Source of the DNA: CAIZWU01 sp942492905
Lineage (GTDB): Bacteria; Verrucomicrobiota; Verrucomicrobiia; Verrucomicrobiales; V1-33
Length of the DNA stretch: 64,000 nucleotides
Assembly (NCBI GenBank): GCA_942492905.1
Contig: OW818657.1
Coordinates: 2,542,001 to 2,606,000, forward strand
Reading direction: 5' to 3'
Shown: positions 16,581 through 24,991 of the stretch, in pieces
Layout of the letters: the number at the start of each line of letters is the position of its first letter
How positions within the stretch are numbered: position 1 is the first letter of the stretch
Made by a program: the position numbers and the translations under genes
Notes under the pieces: model-generated
Told to the model about the DNA's origin: nothing
What the model saw: the letters and a program-made list of their open reading frames with translations, nothing else
Databases searched by the model: none

Positions 16581-19500
16581 TCAACTCCACTCGCAGAGCG
16601 ACTCCACATGCGCGGCGGAGCCATCGCGGAGCCAGCCGTCGAGTTGGGCCTGGTCTTTGAGCTGCTGGCCGCGGGCGCGGGGGACGACGAGGAACTGGGT
16701 GTTGATCTCCGGCAGCGCAGACATGTCGCCCCAGAGTTTTTCAAATTGGGTGACAGGGAAGATATCCTCCTGGCCGTGGCCCCAGCGCTTTTTGACTTCT
16801 TTCAGCGTGATGTAGGTCGGCATCCGTGCCGCGAGAGTGCGGATGGCGAGGGTGATTTTTTCAGCGCTGTCGGCCCCAGGCGCGAAGTCGGCGCGGGTGA
16901 GGGCGAAGGCGGTGAGGAGCTGGTCGAGGTCAATCCAGGTGGTGAGGGTATTGTAATAGGTCAGGGCGAATTCGGCTTCCTCGCGGGGCATGGCGAGACC
17001 TTCGACCAGACGGGGGCGGCCATTGACGCGGGCGAGGCCGCCGCCGCGGTCTTCGAGACGGCGGGTAATGACTTCGAAGGTGAGGGCGGCGCCGCTTTCG
17101 AGGTGCTGGCCCAGGATGGCGGGATCGACATCGGCGCCGAGGGTGTCGATGTTATGCAGCATCAGCGTTTTCAACTGCGGGCGCTGGCGTAGGAGTTCGG
17201 TCAGGGTGCCGTTGCGCAGGAAATTGGCGACTTCGTACCAATGTCCGACGGGGTGCAGGCATTGCAGGGGGAGATTGTCGGTGTAGTCACTGGCTTCGCC
17301 GGTACCGGTGGCCCAGCCGATCAGGGCGGTGCGCAGGCTGTCGCGGACTTTTTGTTGTTGCTCGTCCAGCATCTGCTGGGGCATTTCCTCCCACGCGAAA
17401 CGCAGGTCGCGTTCGGTGGGAACCATGCGCAGGCCAACGCTTTTGCCGGGGCTGAGCAGGAGCGGGCCCTGATAATGATAGTTGGCGCGCTGGGTCAGGA
17501 AATCCTCGGTGGGACCGTGGGTGAGGAAGCTGGTGGTGAAGAGATGGGGAATGGGTGTGCCGTAGTGGTTGGAAATGCGCCGGCTCTTGGCGAGGTGCGT
17601 TTCCAGGAAGGTGCGGTGGCGGCCGCCGAGTTTGGCGAAGGGGTGGAGGGCTTTGCAGACGCCGGCCCCCTGGGTCCAGCGGGAACCGGCTCCGGCGGCG
17701 AGGGTGATCACGGCGACGCTGCCGGTTTTCAGGGCGGTTTCGCCCTGGGATTTGAGATTTGAGATTTGAGATTTGAAATGGGAAGCGTCCTGGACGTCTC
17801 CCGGGACCACGTCTTCGATGGTGGCGTTGGCGGGGAGGCGGTTTTGCGCGAGACCGATGCGGCCATCGCGGAGGTCGGCGCGGATTTGTTCGTGCTGGGT
17901 GGCGTCGAATCCGTTTTCGGAAAGCAGGGCGCTCAGGGTTTCATCGGCCGCACTATCTGATTTTCCGCGCGGGAGGAGGGCGTCGAAGAGGGTCTGCACC
18001 ATGCCGCGCAGCTCGGGACGGGTGCGGCAGGCGGCGCCGAATTTATCCAGTTCGGCGCGGCGCTGGGTGGACAGGGTGCGGCGGTCCTGACGGACGAGAT
18101 CGGGAATGGTGAGGGAATAATAACCGGAGGGCATGAGGGCGTCCGAGCCGGAGAGGAGATCGGCGAAGGAGCCGTTTTCATTGATCGAAAAATCATAGAC
18201 GACCGGCTCCATGGCGAAAGGCAGGGCGTGCTGGAGATCGCGCTTGGTAGCCGACATGATGGCCTGGAGCCGCTGCTGGGCTTCGGCTTTGCGCGACGGC
18301 GCAAACATGAAGCCCATGCCGCCGCCCGACATGCCGCCCAGCATCCAGAAACCGTGGAAGTCCTGACCAAACTCGGCGCGGACCTGCTCGATGAGGCGCT
18401 CGGTGTAATGGGTGGAGGCCCAGGGGATGATGGTCTGGATCGGACCTTCAAAATTGCGGGTGGTGACGGCTCCGACTTTGGCGATATCACCTTTGCCCAG
18501 GGCTCCGACGATTTCATCGAGAAAGCCCAGCGCTTCCTGCCGGGCGGTCCATTCGGCAGTTGATCTTAACAGGTATTTCTCAGTCACCATTTCCAGGATG
18601 GGGCCGACATTCTGAGCCATGCCGCCATGGACGAGCACGAGGGAATCCTGGAGTTTCTGGCGGGCGCTGTCGGGGATTTCCTGGCGGTCGAAGACATGGT
18701 GTTTCGGCATCAGGCGGCCGCGGGAGATGCCGTATTCCGGATCACCGGGCTGGGCAGGGGTGCCTTCGATGAGCTTGATGCCGGGCCAGACGCCGCCGCT
18801 GTCCTGCCAGCCGCCGCCGGAGCCGCCGATCCACTCGCCGAGCAGGGCCCGGGCGAGGATGAGGCGGCGTTCGCTTTCGAGGAGCGGACCAGTGAGGGAT
18901 TCGGCTTGGCCGGTGGCGCGCATGCAGACGCCGATGAGGGCGGCCAGCAGGTTGGTGGAAACGGCGAGGCGGGAACCTTTGGGGATGTCGTTGACGCTGG
19001 AGACCAGTTCCAGACCGCGGTTGGGGCCGAGCATTTCAGCCAGGAGATCGGTCAGGGAAGCGCCGGAGCCTTCAATGCCGGGAGGGACGAGGCCGGAGGC
19101 GATGACGGCCGCTTTGAGGAGACCGAGGTAGTCTTTGGCGAAGTCGAATACCTCCGCGAGGTTGGTGATATCGGCGCGGGCTTGCAGGTCCACACTGACT
19201 AGGCGGAGGACCGGCTCTTCAATGACGCGCAGCCAGGCGCTGACGGGAGGGGTGGTGGTTGTGTCGCGGCCATGAACGCCGAGGTCCACCGAGACATTGA
19301 GGACGCGGGCACCTTCCGGGAAGTCCATGCCGAGGAAGAAGATATCGCTCCAAGCCGAATGCGTCAGGTCCATGCGAACGGGAGTGCGTTCGCGCAGGAT
19401 GGGGAAAGAGCCATCGGCGGTGGGAGTGAGCAGTTCCGGGCGGAAACGGAGCGGTTGGTCCTTGGGGTGGCCCATGCGGAACATCCATTGATTTCCCCGC

Positions 19501-19919
19501 ACGGTCCTGACACTGCGGCGCACCTGGTCGGCCAAAGTCTGGAAGGCGAGCCGGTGGTAGGCGGCGGCGAGGGAACTGCTCAGGGCATCGCTGGGGCCTT
19601 GCTCCGATTGAGCGGTCAGAAATGTATCGATGGCTTCCTCAAAACGGCGGTGGAGGAGTTGTTCGTAACCTTGGAAGGGAATGTGGCCGCCGGGTTTCAG
19701 TTCCGGCCGGGAGGGCAAGTGGAAGCGGTGGATGGAAGCGAGGAAAAAGAGGGCGCGGACCCGGTCGTAGAGATTTTCACTGTCACGCCGGAAGGCATCC
19801 AGGACGGCGGCTTCCTCCAGGAGCCGGGGAAACGTCAGGGAATGGCAATGGGCATCAAGAGATTGATTGCGGATCTCCGCGTCCGCCGAAGTGATGAGAT
19901 TGAGCAAGCCGGGGTCCAT
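16581..19919 (-). CDS. GHMP sugar kinase fused to UDPGP-type nucleotidyltransferase
   Basis: 1,112 aa. The N-terminal 180 residues are unassigned. A GHMP kinase spans about 185-650: RTPVRMDLTHSAWSDIFFLG (substrate strand), NDIPKGSRLAVSTNLLAAL (a variant of the GSGLG-x-SS ATP loop), and GGMSGGGMGFMFAP (third motif). A linker with KSQISNLKSQ follows. Residues 750-1,112 are a UDPGP-family pyrophosphorylase: LAAGAGSRWTQGAGVCKAL (Gly-rich loop with Lys) and MLHNIDTLGADVDP. A kinase making a sugar-1-phosphate fused to its nucleotidyltransferase recalls bacterial Fkp and plant FKGP, but here the kinase comes first. The sugar is unknown. It is 4 bp downstream of a second nucleotidyltransferase. Confidence 0.85.
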   Translation of the reverse strand: MDPGLLNLITSADAEIRNQSLDAHCHSLTFPRLLEEAAVLDAFRRDSENLYDRVRALFFLASIHRFHLPSRPELKPGGHIPFQGYEQLLHRRFEEAIDTFLTAQSEQGPSDALSSSLAAAYHRLAFQTLADQVRRSVRTVRGNQWMFRMGHPKDQPLRFRPELLTPTADGSFPILRERTPVRMDLTHSAWSDIFFLGMDFPEGARVLNVSVDLGVHGRDTTTTPPVSAWLRVIEEPVLRLVSVDLQARADITNLAEVFDFAKDYLGLLKAAVIASGLVPPGIEGSGASLTDLLAEMLGPNRGLELVSSVNDIPKGSRLAVSTNLLAALIGVCMRATGQAESLTGPLLESERRLILARALLGEWIGGSGGGWQDSGGVWPGIKLIEGTPAQPGDPEYGISRGRLMPKHHVFDRQEIPDSARQKLQDSLVLVHGGMAQNVGPILEMVTEKYLLRSTAEWTARQEALGFLDEIVGALGKGDIAKVGAVTTRNFEGPIQTIIPWASTHYTERLIEQVRAEFGQDFHGFWMLGGMSGGGMGFMFAPSRKAEAQQRLQAIMSATKRDLQHALPFAMEPVVYDFSINENGSFADLLSGSDALMPSGYYSLTIPDLVRQDRRTLSTQRRAELDKFGAACRTRPELRGMVQTLFDALLPRGKSDSAADETLSALLSENGFDATQHEQIRADLRDGRIGLAQNRLPANATIEDVVPGDVQDASHFKSQISNLKSQGETALKTGSVAVITLAAGAGSRWTQGAGVCKALHPFAKLGGRHRTFLETHLAKSRRISNHYGTPIPHLFTTSFLTHGPTEDFLTQRANYHYQGPLLLSPGKSVGLRMVPTERDLRFAWEEMPQQMLDEQQQKVRDSLRTALIGWATGTGEASDYTDNLPLQCLHPVGHWYEVANFLRNGTLTELLRQRPQLKTLMLHNIDTLGADVDPAILGQHLESGAALTFEVITRRLEDRGGGLARVNGRPRLVEGLAMPREEAEFALTYYNTLTTWIDLDQLLTAFALTRADFAPGADSAEKITLAIRTLAARMPTYITLKEVKKRWGHGQEDIFPVTQFEKLWGDMSALPEINTQFLVVPRARGQQLKDQAQLDGWLRDGSAAHVESLCEWS
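17749..17776. repeat. Four tandem GATTTGA heptamers inside the GHMP/UDPGP gene
   Basis: GATTTGA occurs four times in a row, followed by a degenerate copy. On the coding (minus) strand it encodes the linker KSQISNLKSQ between the two enzyme domains. Because 7 bp is not a multiple of three, each copy is read in a different frame. The AT-rich unit contrasts with the surrounding GC-rich code, and SQISNLKSQ peptides of the same origin occur in other bacteria (from memory). It is probably a short dispersed or slippage repeat tolerated in a linker. Confidence 0.85.
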
Positions 19920-19923
19920 GATC

Positions 19924-20760
19924 TCAGCGGGATTTGGTGGCGAGGAGTTCCACGATGTTGCGCAGGACCTCGTCGCGGTCGGTCCCGGAGAGGGCGAGGG
20001 CGAGCTGGGCGTTGAGGAGGCCGTATTTGACGCCGAAGTCGTAGCGCCGGCCTTCGAGTTCGCTGGCGAGGTAGCGTTCCTGGGAGGCGAGGGCGGAGAG
20101 GGCGTTGCGGAAATTGACGGTGCCGCCGGCGCGGAAGAGAGCGGTGAGGTGTTTGTGGACGGCAGGGGTCAGGACGTGCATGCCGAAGAAACAGAGGTAA
20201 TAACCGGCGCGGAGTCCGGGGACGACGAGTTTTTGCTCGGCTTCGGTGGGCGTCGGTTTTTCGAGGACGGCCTCGACCTGGTAAAGGCGGCGGGCGGAGT
20301 GGACCAGTTGGCCACCGACCGCTCCATAATAGGGGAGTTTGCTTTCGTGGGTGGACTGGACCGCGGAGACGGAACAGTTTTCGATGCGCGCGATTTCGAC
20401 CAGTTGCTGGGCGCAGCCTTTTTCCGTGGTGCTGAGGTAAAGGTGATCGCCTACCAGAAGGAGGAAGGCGTCATCCCCGCAGAAGGCCGCCGCGCAGTGG
20501 ATGGCATGGGCGTAGCCGAGGGGTTCGGTCTGCTCGATGAAGGTGAGCCGGGCGGCGTGGGGTCCGGCGGCGGTGCGGTAGGCCGCTTCATCACCGGGAC
20601 TGATGACAATGCCGATGCGCTCGATGCCGGCGCGCAGGATTTCCTCGATGATGATAGCGAGGGCCGTCTTGCTGGTGCCATCGCGGTCCACGAGGGACTG
20701 GAGCGGCAGGGTCCGTTGATTCTTGCCGGCGGCGGTGATGAGGGCCTTGGTGATATCCAT
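19924..20760 (-). CDS. GalU-like sugar-phosphate nucleotidyltransferase
   Basis: 278 aa. The N-terminus MDITKALITAAGKNQRTLPL is the Gly-rich nucleotide loop in a variant without the GxGTR-x-x-P spelling (AAGKNQRTLPLQSL). Later segments are typical of GalU/RmlA-type enzymes: GIERIGIVISPGDE, FIEQTEPLGYAHAIHCAA (the GTAHA-like substrate loop), FLLLVGDHLY (metal-binding Asp) and the VLEKPTPTEAE strand. Likely UTP:sugar-1-phosphate uridylyltransferase; glucose is the most likely substrate. It is the first gene of a two-gene operon with the GHMP/UDPGP fusion (4-bp gap), so both probably serve one nucleotide-sugar route. Confidence 0.85.
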   Translation of the reverse strand: MDITKALITAAGKNQRTLPLQSLVDRDGTSKTALAIIIEEILRAGIERIGIVISPGDEAAYRTAAGPHAARLTFIEQTEPLGYAHAIHCAAAFCGDDAFLLLVGDHLYLSTTEKGCAQQLVEIARIENCSVSAVQSTHESKLPYYGAVGGQLVHSARRLYQVEAVLEKPTPTEAEQKLVVPGLRAGYYLCFFGMHVLTPAVHKHLTALFRAGGTVNFRNALSALASQERYLASELEGRRYDFGVKYGLLNAQLALALSGTDRDEVLRNIVELLATKSR

Positions 20761-20867
20761 GCGGGGAAGCTATCCACCCAGGGCGGGGGACGCGTCAACC
20801 GTTGGACGGAACGAAACGGGGGCGACTCCCGGGCTTGACCCGGCCCGGGGCGGCGGCACTATTCCGG

Positions 20868-21221
20868 ATGGATCTTGCCAGTGTGTGCGACTTGTGTCTT
20901 TCCCTTCCTCATGTGGAGGAGACCACTCCGTTTGGTCCGGATACGCTGGTGTTCAAGGTGGCGGGGAAGGTGTTTGCGCTGACCTCGCCGGGGGAATTCC
21001 CGTCCCGGGTGAATCTGAAGTGTGATCCCGACCGGGCGGTGGAACTCAGGGAGGAGTATGAAGGCATCACGCCTGGGTATCACATGAACAAGCGGCATTG
21101 GAACACCCTGGTGCTGGATGGCTCGCTGCCTGCGGCCTTGGTGAGGGATCTGGTGCGGCATTCCTATGCATTGGTCACCGCCGCGCTCCCGGCCTCCCGA
21201 CGCCGGGAACTGGGGCTGTGA
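20868..21221 (+). CDS. MmcQ/YjbR family protein
   Basis: 117 aa from the ATG at 20868. The sequence SVCDLCLSLPHVEETTPFGP followed by VFKVAGKVFALTS, then LKCDPDRAVELREEYEGITP and GYHMNKRHWNTLVLDG, is the complete YjbR/MmcQ pattern. The fold resembles a CyaY-like DNA-binding protein. The cellular role is unknown. It is divergent from the galU-like gene across 107 bp, and menA starts 77 bp downstream. Confidence 0.92.
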   Translation: MDLASVCDLCLSLPHVEETTPFGPDTLVFKVAGKVFALTSPGEFPSRVNLKCDPDRAVELREEYEGITPGYHMNKRHWNTLVLDGSLPAALVRDLVRHSYALVTAALPASRRRELGL

Positions 21222-21298
21222 GGGCCGGCGGCGCGCCGGCTTTCCGGGGCCCCTGCTCCAGCGCTTGTGCCCGGGCGGGAGGCGGGCATGATGGAGCC

Positions 21299-22180
21299 AT
21301 GATCCGCGCTTTGTTATTGGCTTCCCGCCCGAAAACGCTTCCGGCCGCTGTGGCGCCGGTGGTGGCAGGGTCGGCTTTGGCATGGCGGCTGGCCGGCGGG
21401 TTCTCGTGGGAATTGGCGTGGTGCACCTTGTTGAGCACGATCGCGATCCAGGTGGCGACCAACTACTTCAATGATGCGGTGGATGCACGGAAAGGGGCCG
21501 ATACGCCAGCGCGGTTGGGCCCCTTGAGGGCCACGGCGTCAGGGCTGGTGCCGCCGCGGATGATGCTGGGAGCCGGGGTGGCGATGCTGGTGCTGGCGGT
21601 ATTGATTTCGCTGCCGATGGTGGCGGCCCGGGGCTGGCCGGTGGTGGGGATCGGGGTGGTTTCGCTCTTTTTTACTTACGGTTATACCGGAGGGCCGGTG
21701 CCCTTGGCTTACCGGGGGCTGGGCGAGTTGTTTGTGCTGCTGTTTTTTGGCCTGGTGGCGGTGGCGGGGACCGTCTTTGTGCAGACCGGCGAATGGCGGG
21801 CGGAGGCGCTGCTGCTGGGGGCTCAGATCGGCATGCTGAGCACGGTGTTGATTGCGATCAACAACCTGCGGGACCGGGTGGAGGATGCGCAGTCGGATAA
21901 AAGGACCCTCGCCGTGAGATTCGGGGAGCGCTTTGCCAGGCTGGAGATCGCGGCATGCTGTCTCGGTCCCTACCTCCTGGCTCTGGGATGGAGCCACTTT
22001 GGATTGGGCTTGGGAGGGTGGCCGGCCGGTGGAGCGGTGGGTTTGGGCCTGCTGGTGGCGGGGCTGGTCCAGGTGACGCCCCCGGGCCGGGTTTACAATA
22101 AATTCCTCGCCTTGTCGGCCTTGCATCTGGTGGTCTGGACCGGGTGGATGACCTGGGCGTTGGTCCAATCCAAGAGATAA
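21299..22180 (+). CDS. menA: 1,4-dihydroxy-2-naphthoate polyprenyltransferase
   Basis: 293 aa, inner-membrane prenyltransferase of the UbiA superfamily that makes demethylmenaquinone. It starts MIRALLLASRPKTLPAAVAP. The first Asp-rich motif is NYFNDAVDARKGAD near residue 54, and the second is NNLRDRVEDAQSDKRTLAVR near residue 185; both bind Mg-polyprenyl diphosphate. Eight or so hydrophobic helices are visible. Downstream, 23 bp away, is the menC-menE fusion, which works earlier in the same pathway. Confidence 0.95.
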   Translation: MIRALLLASRPKTLPAAVAPVVAGSALAWRLAGGFSWELAWCTLLSTIAIQVATNYFNDAVDARKGADTPARLGPLRATASGLVPPRMMLGAGVAMLVLAVLISLPMVAARGWPVVGIGVVSLFFTYGYTGGPVPLAYRGLGELFVLLFFGLVAVAGTVFVQTGEWRAEALLLGAQIGMLSTVLIAINNLRDRVEDAQSDKRTLAVRFGERFARLEIAACCLGPYLLALGWSHFGLGLGGWPAGGAVGLGLLVAGLVQVTPPGRVYNKFLALSALHLVVWTGWMTWALVQSKR

Positions 22181-22203
22181 GCTGCAGGTGACCTGGAACC
22201 AGT

Positions 22204-24246
22204 ATGCCAAAAAATCCTGACATTTTTTATCATCGTTACGGATTGAAACTGCGGGATGCCGCCGGCGGGAATGCACGCTCCGGGCGGCGGGTGCTGGAAG
22301 GATTTTTGATCCGGGTGGACGGAGGGGTCGGTTGCGTGCAGCCTTGGCCGGAGCTGGGCGATGACACCTTGGAGGAACAATGGCAGGCGTTGCGTGAAGG
22401 AAGGAATACTCCGTTGCTGGAACGGGCCCGGGTTTGTGCCGCGGAGGATGGGGCGGCGCGCCGGGAAGGGCGTTCGCTGTTTGAAGGACTCGCGGTGCCG
22501 CGGAGTCACTGTACGATTACGGGCGAAGCGAATTTTGAGGCGCTGCGGGCCGAGGGATTTGATACGGTGAAGCTGAAAGGTGCAAAAATTTGGAGGGAAG
22601 TGCTGGAGAAATTTCGTCAGGCGGCCGCGGCGGGATTGCGGGTGCGGCTGGATTTTAATGGGGTGCTGGAGGAGCGCGGTTTCCTCGATTTTGTAAAGGC
22701 GGCCGGGGGACTGGGGAAGGCCGTGGATTTTGTGGAGGATCCCGTGCCATATGATCCGGAACTCTGGCAGCGGCTGCAGCAGCAAACTGGATGGCGGTTG
22801 GCATTGGACCGGGTGTCAGGAACCGTTTCCGGTGGATTTGGCGTGAGGGTGTTGAAGCCGGCTCTGGAAGGCCTGCAGGGGCAGACCGGACCGGTGGTCA
22901 TCACCAGTTACATGGATCACCCGGTCGGTCAGGCTTTTGCAGCCTGGGAGGCGGCCCGGTTTGCCGGACCGCAGGAGCGGTCGGGGTTGTTGACACACCG
23001 CTTGTTTGAGCGGGATGCTTTTTCAGACCGGTTGGCTGGGCGTGGACCGGACTGGATCGCGCCAGCGGGATCAGGGCTTGGTTTTGATGATCTGTTGGAG
23101 GCTCTGCCGTGGGTCAGACTCCGGGGGCCGGACCGGAAACAAGCGGGCCGGGTGTTGCAGAATCCGCGGGATCCCTTGCCGGAAGGCGCACCGGGGCTGG
23201 CAGCCGGGCAGGTGGGGTTTGCCACCAGCGGATCCACCGGCAGGCCTTCCGTGGTGGTGCATACGCAGGAATCGTTGGAGGCCTCCGCGGCCGCAGTGAA
23301 TGCCTGGCTGGACACGCGGGCGGAGGATGTCTGGCTGCGGGTGTTGCCGGACTTTCACGTGGGCGGATTCCAGATCCATACCCGGGCCTCTCTGGCGGGC
23401 AGCCGGGTGGTGGCGGATGAGGGGAAGTGGGACGTGGAACGATTTGTGAGGCTGGGCCGGAATGAAGGGGTCACGTTGACCTCGCTCGTGCCGGCGCAGG
23501 TGGTGGATTTGGTCAGGATGGGCGGGCGGGGCCATCCCGGATTGCGGGCCATCGTGGTCGGGGGCGGGGCCTTGGAGGACCGCTGGATCAAGGCGGCTTG
23601 GGAGCTGGGTTGGCCGGTGCTTCCCAGCTACGGAGCCAGCGAGACGGCCTCGCAGGTGGCGACGGCGCGTCTCCCCTCTTTGTCTGCTGGCGCACCGGGA
23701 CCGATGGAAATCCTGCCGCTCTGGGAAGCACGGGTGGAGAGGGAAGACGGCAGGATGGCCGCACCGGGCGACGCGGGAGTGTTGGTGCTGCGGGGGCGCG
23801 CGCTGGCAGCCGGAAGATTTGTCAGGATGGACAATGGCTGGCAGTTCGATCAGTTGGCAGATGCAGAGGGATGGTGGCGGACAACGGACTGCGTGATATT
23901 GTCAGGGCGGGAGTTGACCTTTGCCGGGCGGATGGACCGGGTGGTGAAAGTGCTGGGGGAATTGGTGAATCTGGAAGCGGTGGAACGGGAGCTGGTGGCT
24001 GCGGGTCTGGAGGCAGGCCGTTTTGCGGTGATCGCCATGCCGGAGGAGCGGCGGGGGGCCGATCTGGTGCTGGCCATGGAAGGTTCCATGGAGGCTGCGG
24101 AGGGGGTAATCAAGGTTTACGCCGGACAGGCGGCACCGTTTGCGAGGGTCACGCGGATCGTCCGCTTGGAATCCCTGCCACGGTCGCCGCTGGGCAAAAT
24201 CAGGTATGCCGAACTGGCGGCCCTTATCCCTGACGCAATTCCGTGA
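22204..24246 (+). CDS. menC-menE: o-Succinylbenzoate synthase / o-succinylbenzoate-CoA ligase fusion
   Basis: 680 aa. Residues 1-300 belong to the enolase superfamily MenC: TVKLKGAK (K-x-K catalytic pair), RLDFNG, FVEDPVPYD, LALDRVSG and LKPAL supply the metal and acid/base residues. Residues 335-680 are an adenylate-forming ligase (MenE): FATSGSTGRPSVVVHT (P-loop), VPAQVVDL, PSYGASETASQ, WWRTTDC and the C-terminal LGKIRYAEL. The two enzymes catalyse consecutive menaquinone steps. The ATG at 22204 is well placed after menA. MenC appears shorter than stand-alone enzymes, but all five key residues are visible. Confidence 0.93.
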   Translation: MPKNPDIFYHRYGLKLRDAAGGNARSGRRVLEGFLIRVDGGVGCVQPWPELGDDTLEEQWQALREGRNTPLLERARVCAAEDGAARREGRSLFEGLAVPRSHCTITGEANFEALRAEGFDTVKLKGAKIWREVLEKFRQAAAAGLRVRLDFNGVLEERGFLDFVKAAGGLGKAVDFVEDPVPYDPELWQRLQQQTGWRLALDRVSGTVSGGFGVRVLKPALEGLQGQTGPVVITSYMDHPVGQAFAAWEAARFAGPQERSGLLTHRLFERDAFSDRLAGRGPDWIAPAGSGLGFDDLLEALPWVRLRGPDRKQAGRVLQNPRDPLPEGAPGLAAGQVGFATSGSTGRPSVVVHTQESLEASAAAVNAWLDTRAEDVWLRVLPDFHVGGFQIHTRASLAGSRVVADEGKWDVERFVRLGRNEGVTLTSLVPAQVVDLVRMGGRGHPGLRAIVVGGGALEDRWIKAAWELGWPVLPSYGASETASQVATARLPSLSAGAPGPMEILPLWEARVEREDGRMAAPGDAGVLVLRGRALAAGRFVRMDNGWQFDQLADAEGWWRTTDCVILSGRELTFAGRMDRVVKVLGELVNLEAVERELVAAGLEAGRFAVIAMPEERRGADLVLAMEGSMEAAEGVIKVYAGQAAPFARVTRIVRLESLPRSPLGKIRYAELAALIPDAIP

Positions 24247-24931
24247 TCAGCTCCCTGAGACGCTGGGCAGGCCATTGTCCGGTTATGGTCGGGCGGTCCA
24301 GAAAACCATAATTCAGGATGGAACCCATGCTGCCCAGGAGCAGGCGGGAGACCCGGCCCAGCGGCCCCATGCCCATGGTGGCAAGCGGCCGGGTGGCTGA
24401 TTCCTGCAACGAAGTCAGGGTGGCGAGATCCTGACTGTTCCGGAGAGTGGTGGCAAATTTTATGGCATCGGCTCCTGCGGCCGTTGCTTTTTCGATGAGG
24501 GCTTCGAGGGAGGGCCGGTCCGGGGTGCCGAGGAAGTCGTGAAAGCTGGCGATGACCGGAATGCCGCGGGTTCTGGCCGCGGCAACGAGGTGGGCAAACT
24601 CCGGAAGATGGGCAATCTCGATATCGATCAGACCAGCATGGGGGAGCAGGGTGGTGAAGATTTTGTCACGGGCCTCATGCGACAGCTGACCGATGCCTCC
24701 TTCTTCCGGGGCCCGCACCGTGAGCAGGGCAGGGACCGGGCAAGCCTGCATGGCCGCAGCCACCGCTCCGGTCTGGCCGGCGAGGGCATCCGCCCGGAAC
24801 TCCACGAGGTCGCAGAGCACGGCGACTGCCGGGGAGACCGCGAGGGCGAGGGTCGCGTGGTCCACCACGCTGCCGGCGACCTGTCCGGCTTGGAGAAGGC
24901 TTGATTTTTCTGGGAGAGTATGACTATGCAT
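24224..24931 (-). CDS. aroD: 3-dehydroquinate dehydratase, type I
   Basis: 235 aa. Shikimate-pathway enzyme that forms a Schiff base with dehydroquinate. EFRADAL near residue 47 binds substrate, IPVIASFHDFLGTPDR carries the catalytic His, and ADAIKFATTLRNSQD carries the Schiff-base Lys. Type I enzymes have about 220-250 residues, so length is normal. The 3' end overlaps the end of the convergent menC-menE gene by 23 bp. It feeds chorismate, the menaquinone precursor. Confidence 0.92.
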   Translation of the reverse strand: MHSHTLPEKSSLLQAGQVAGSVVDHATLALAVSPAVAVLCDLVEFRADALAGQTGAVAAAMQACPVPALLTVRAPEEGGIGQLSHEARDKIFTTLLPHAGLIDIEIAHLPEFAHLVAAARTRGIPVIASFHDFLGTPDRPSLEALIEKATAAGADAIKFATTLRNSQDLATLTSLQESATRPLATMGMGPLGRVSRLLLGSMGSILNYGFLDRPTITGQWPAQRLRELITELRQG

Positions 24932-24991
24932 GGCGCTCGGTGGGCGGGCGGTCCCGGAGGACCGCAGGCACGGATGGGTAATTTTTAAGTT

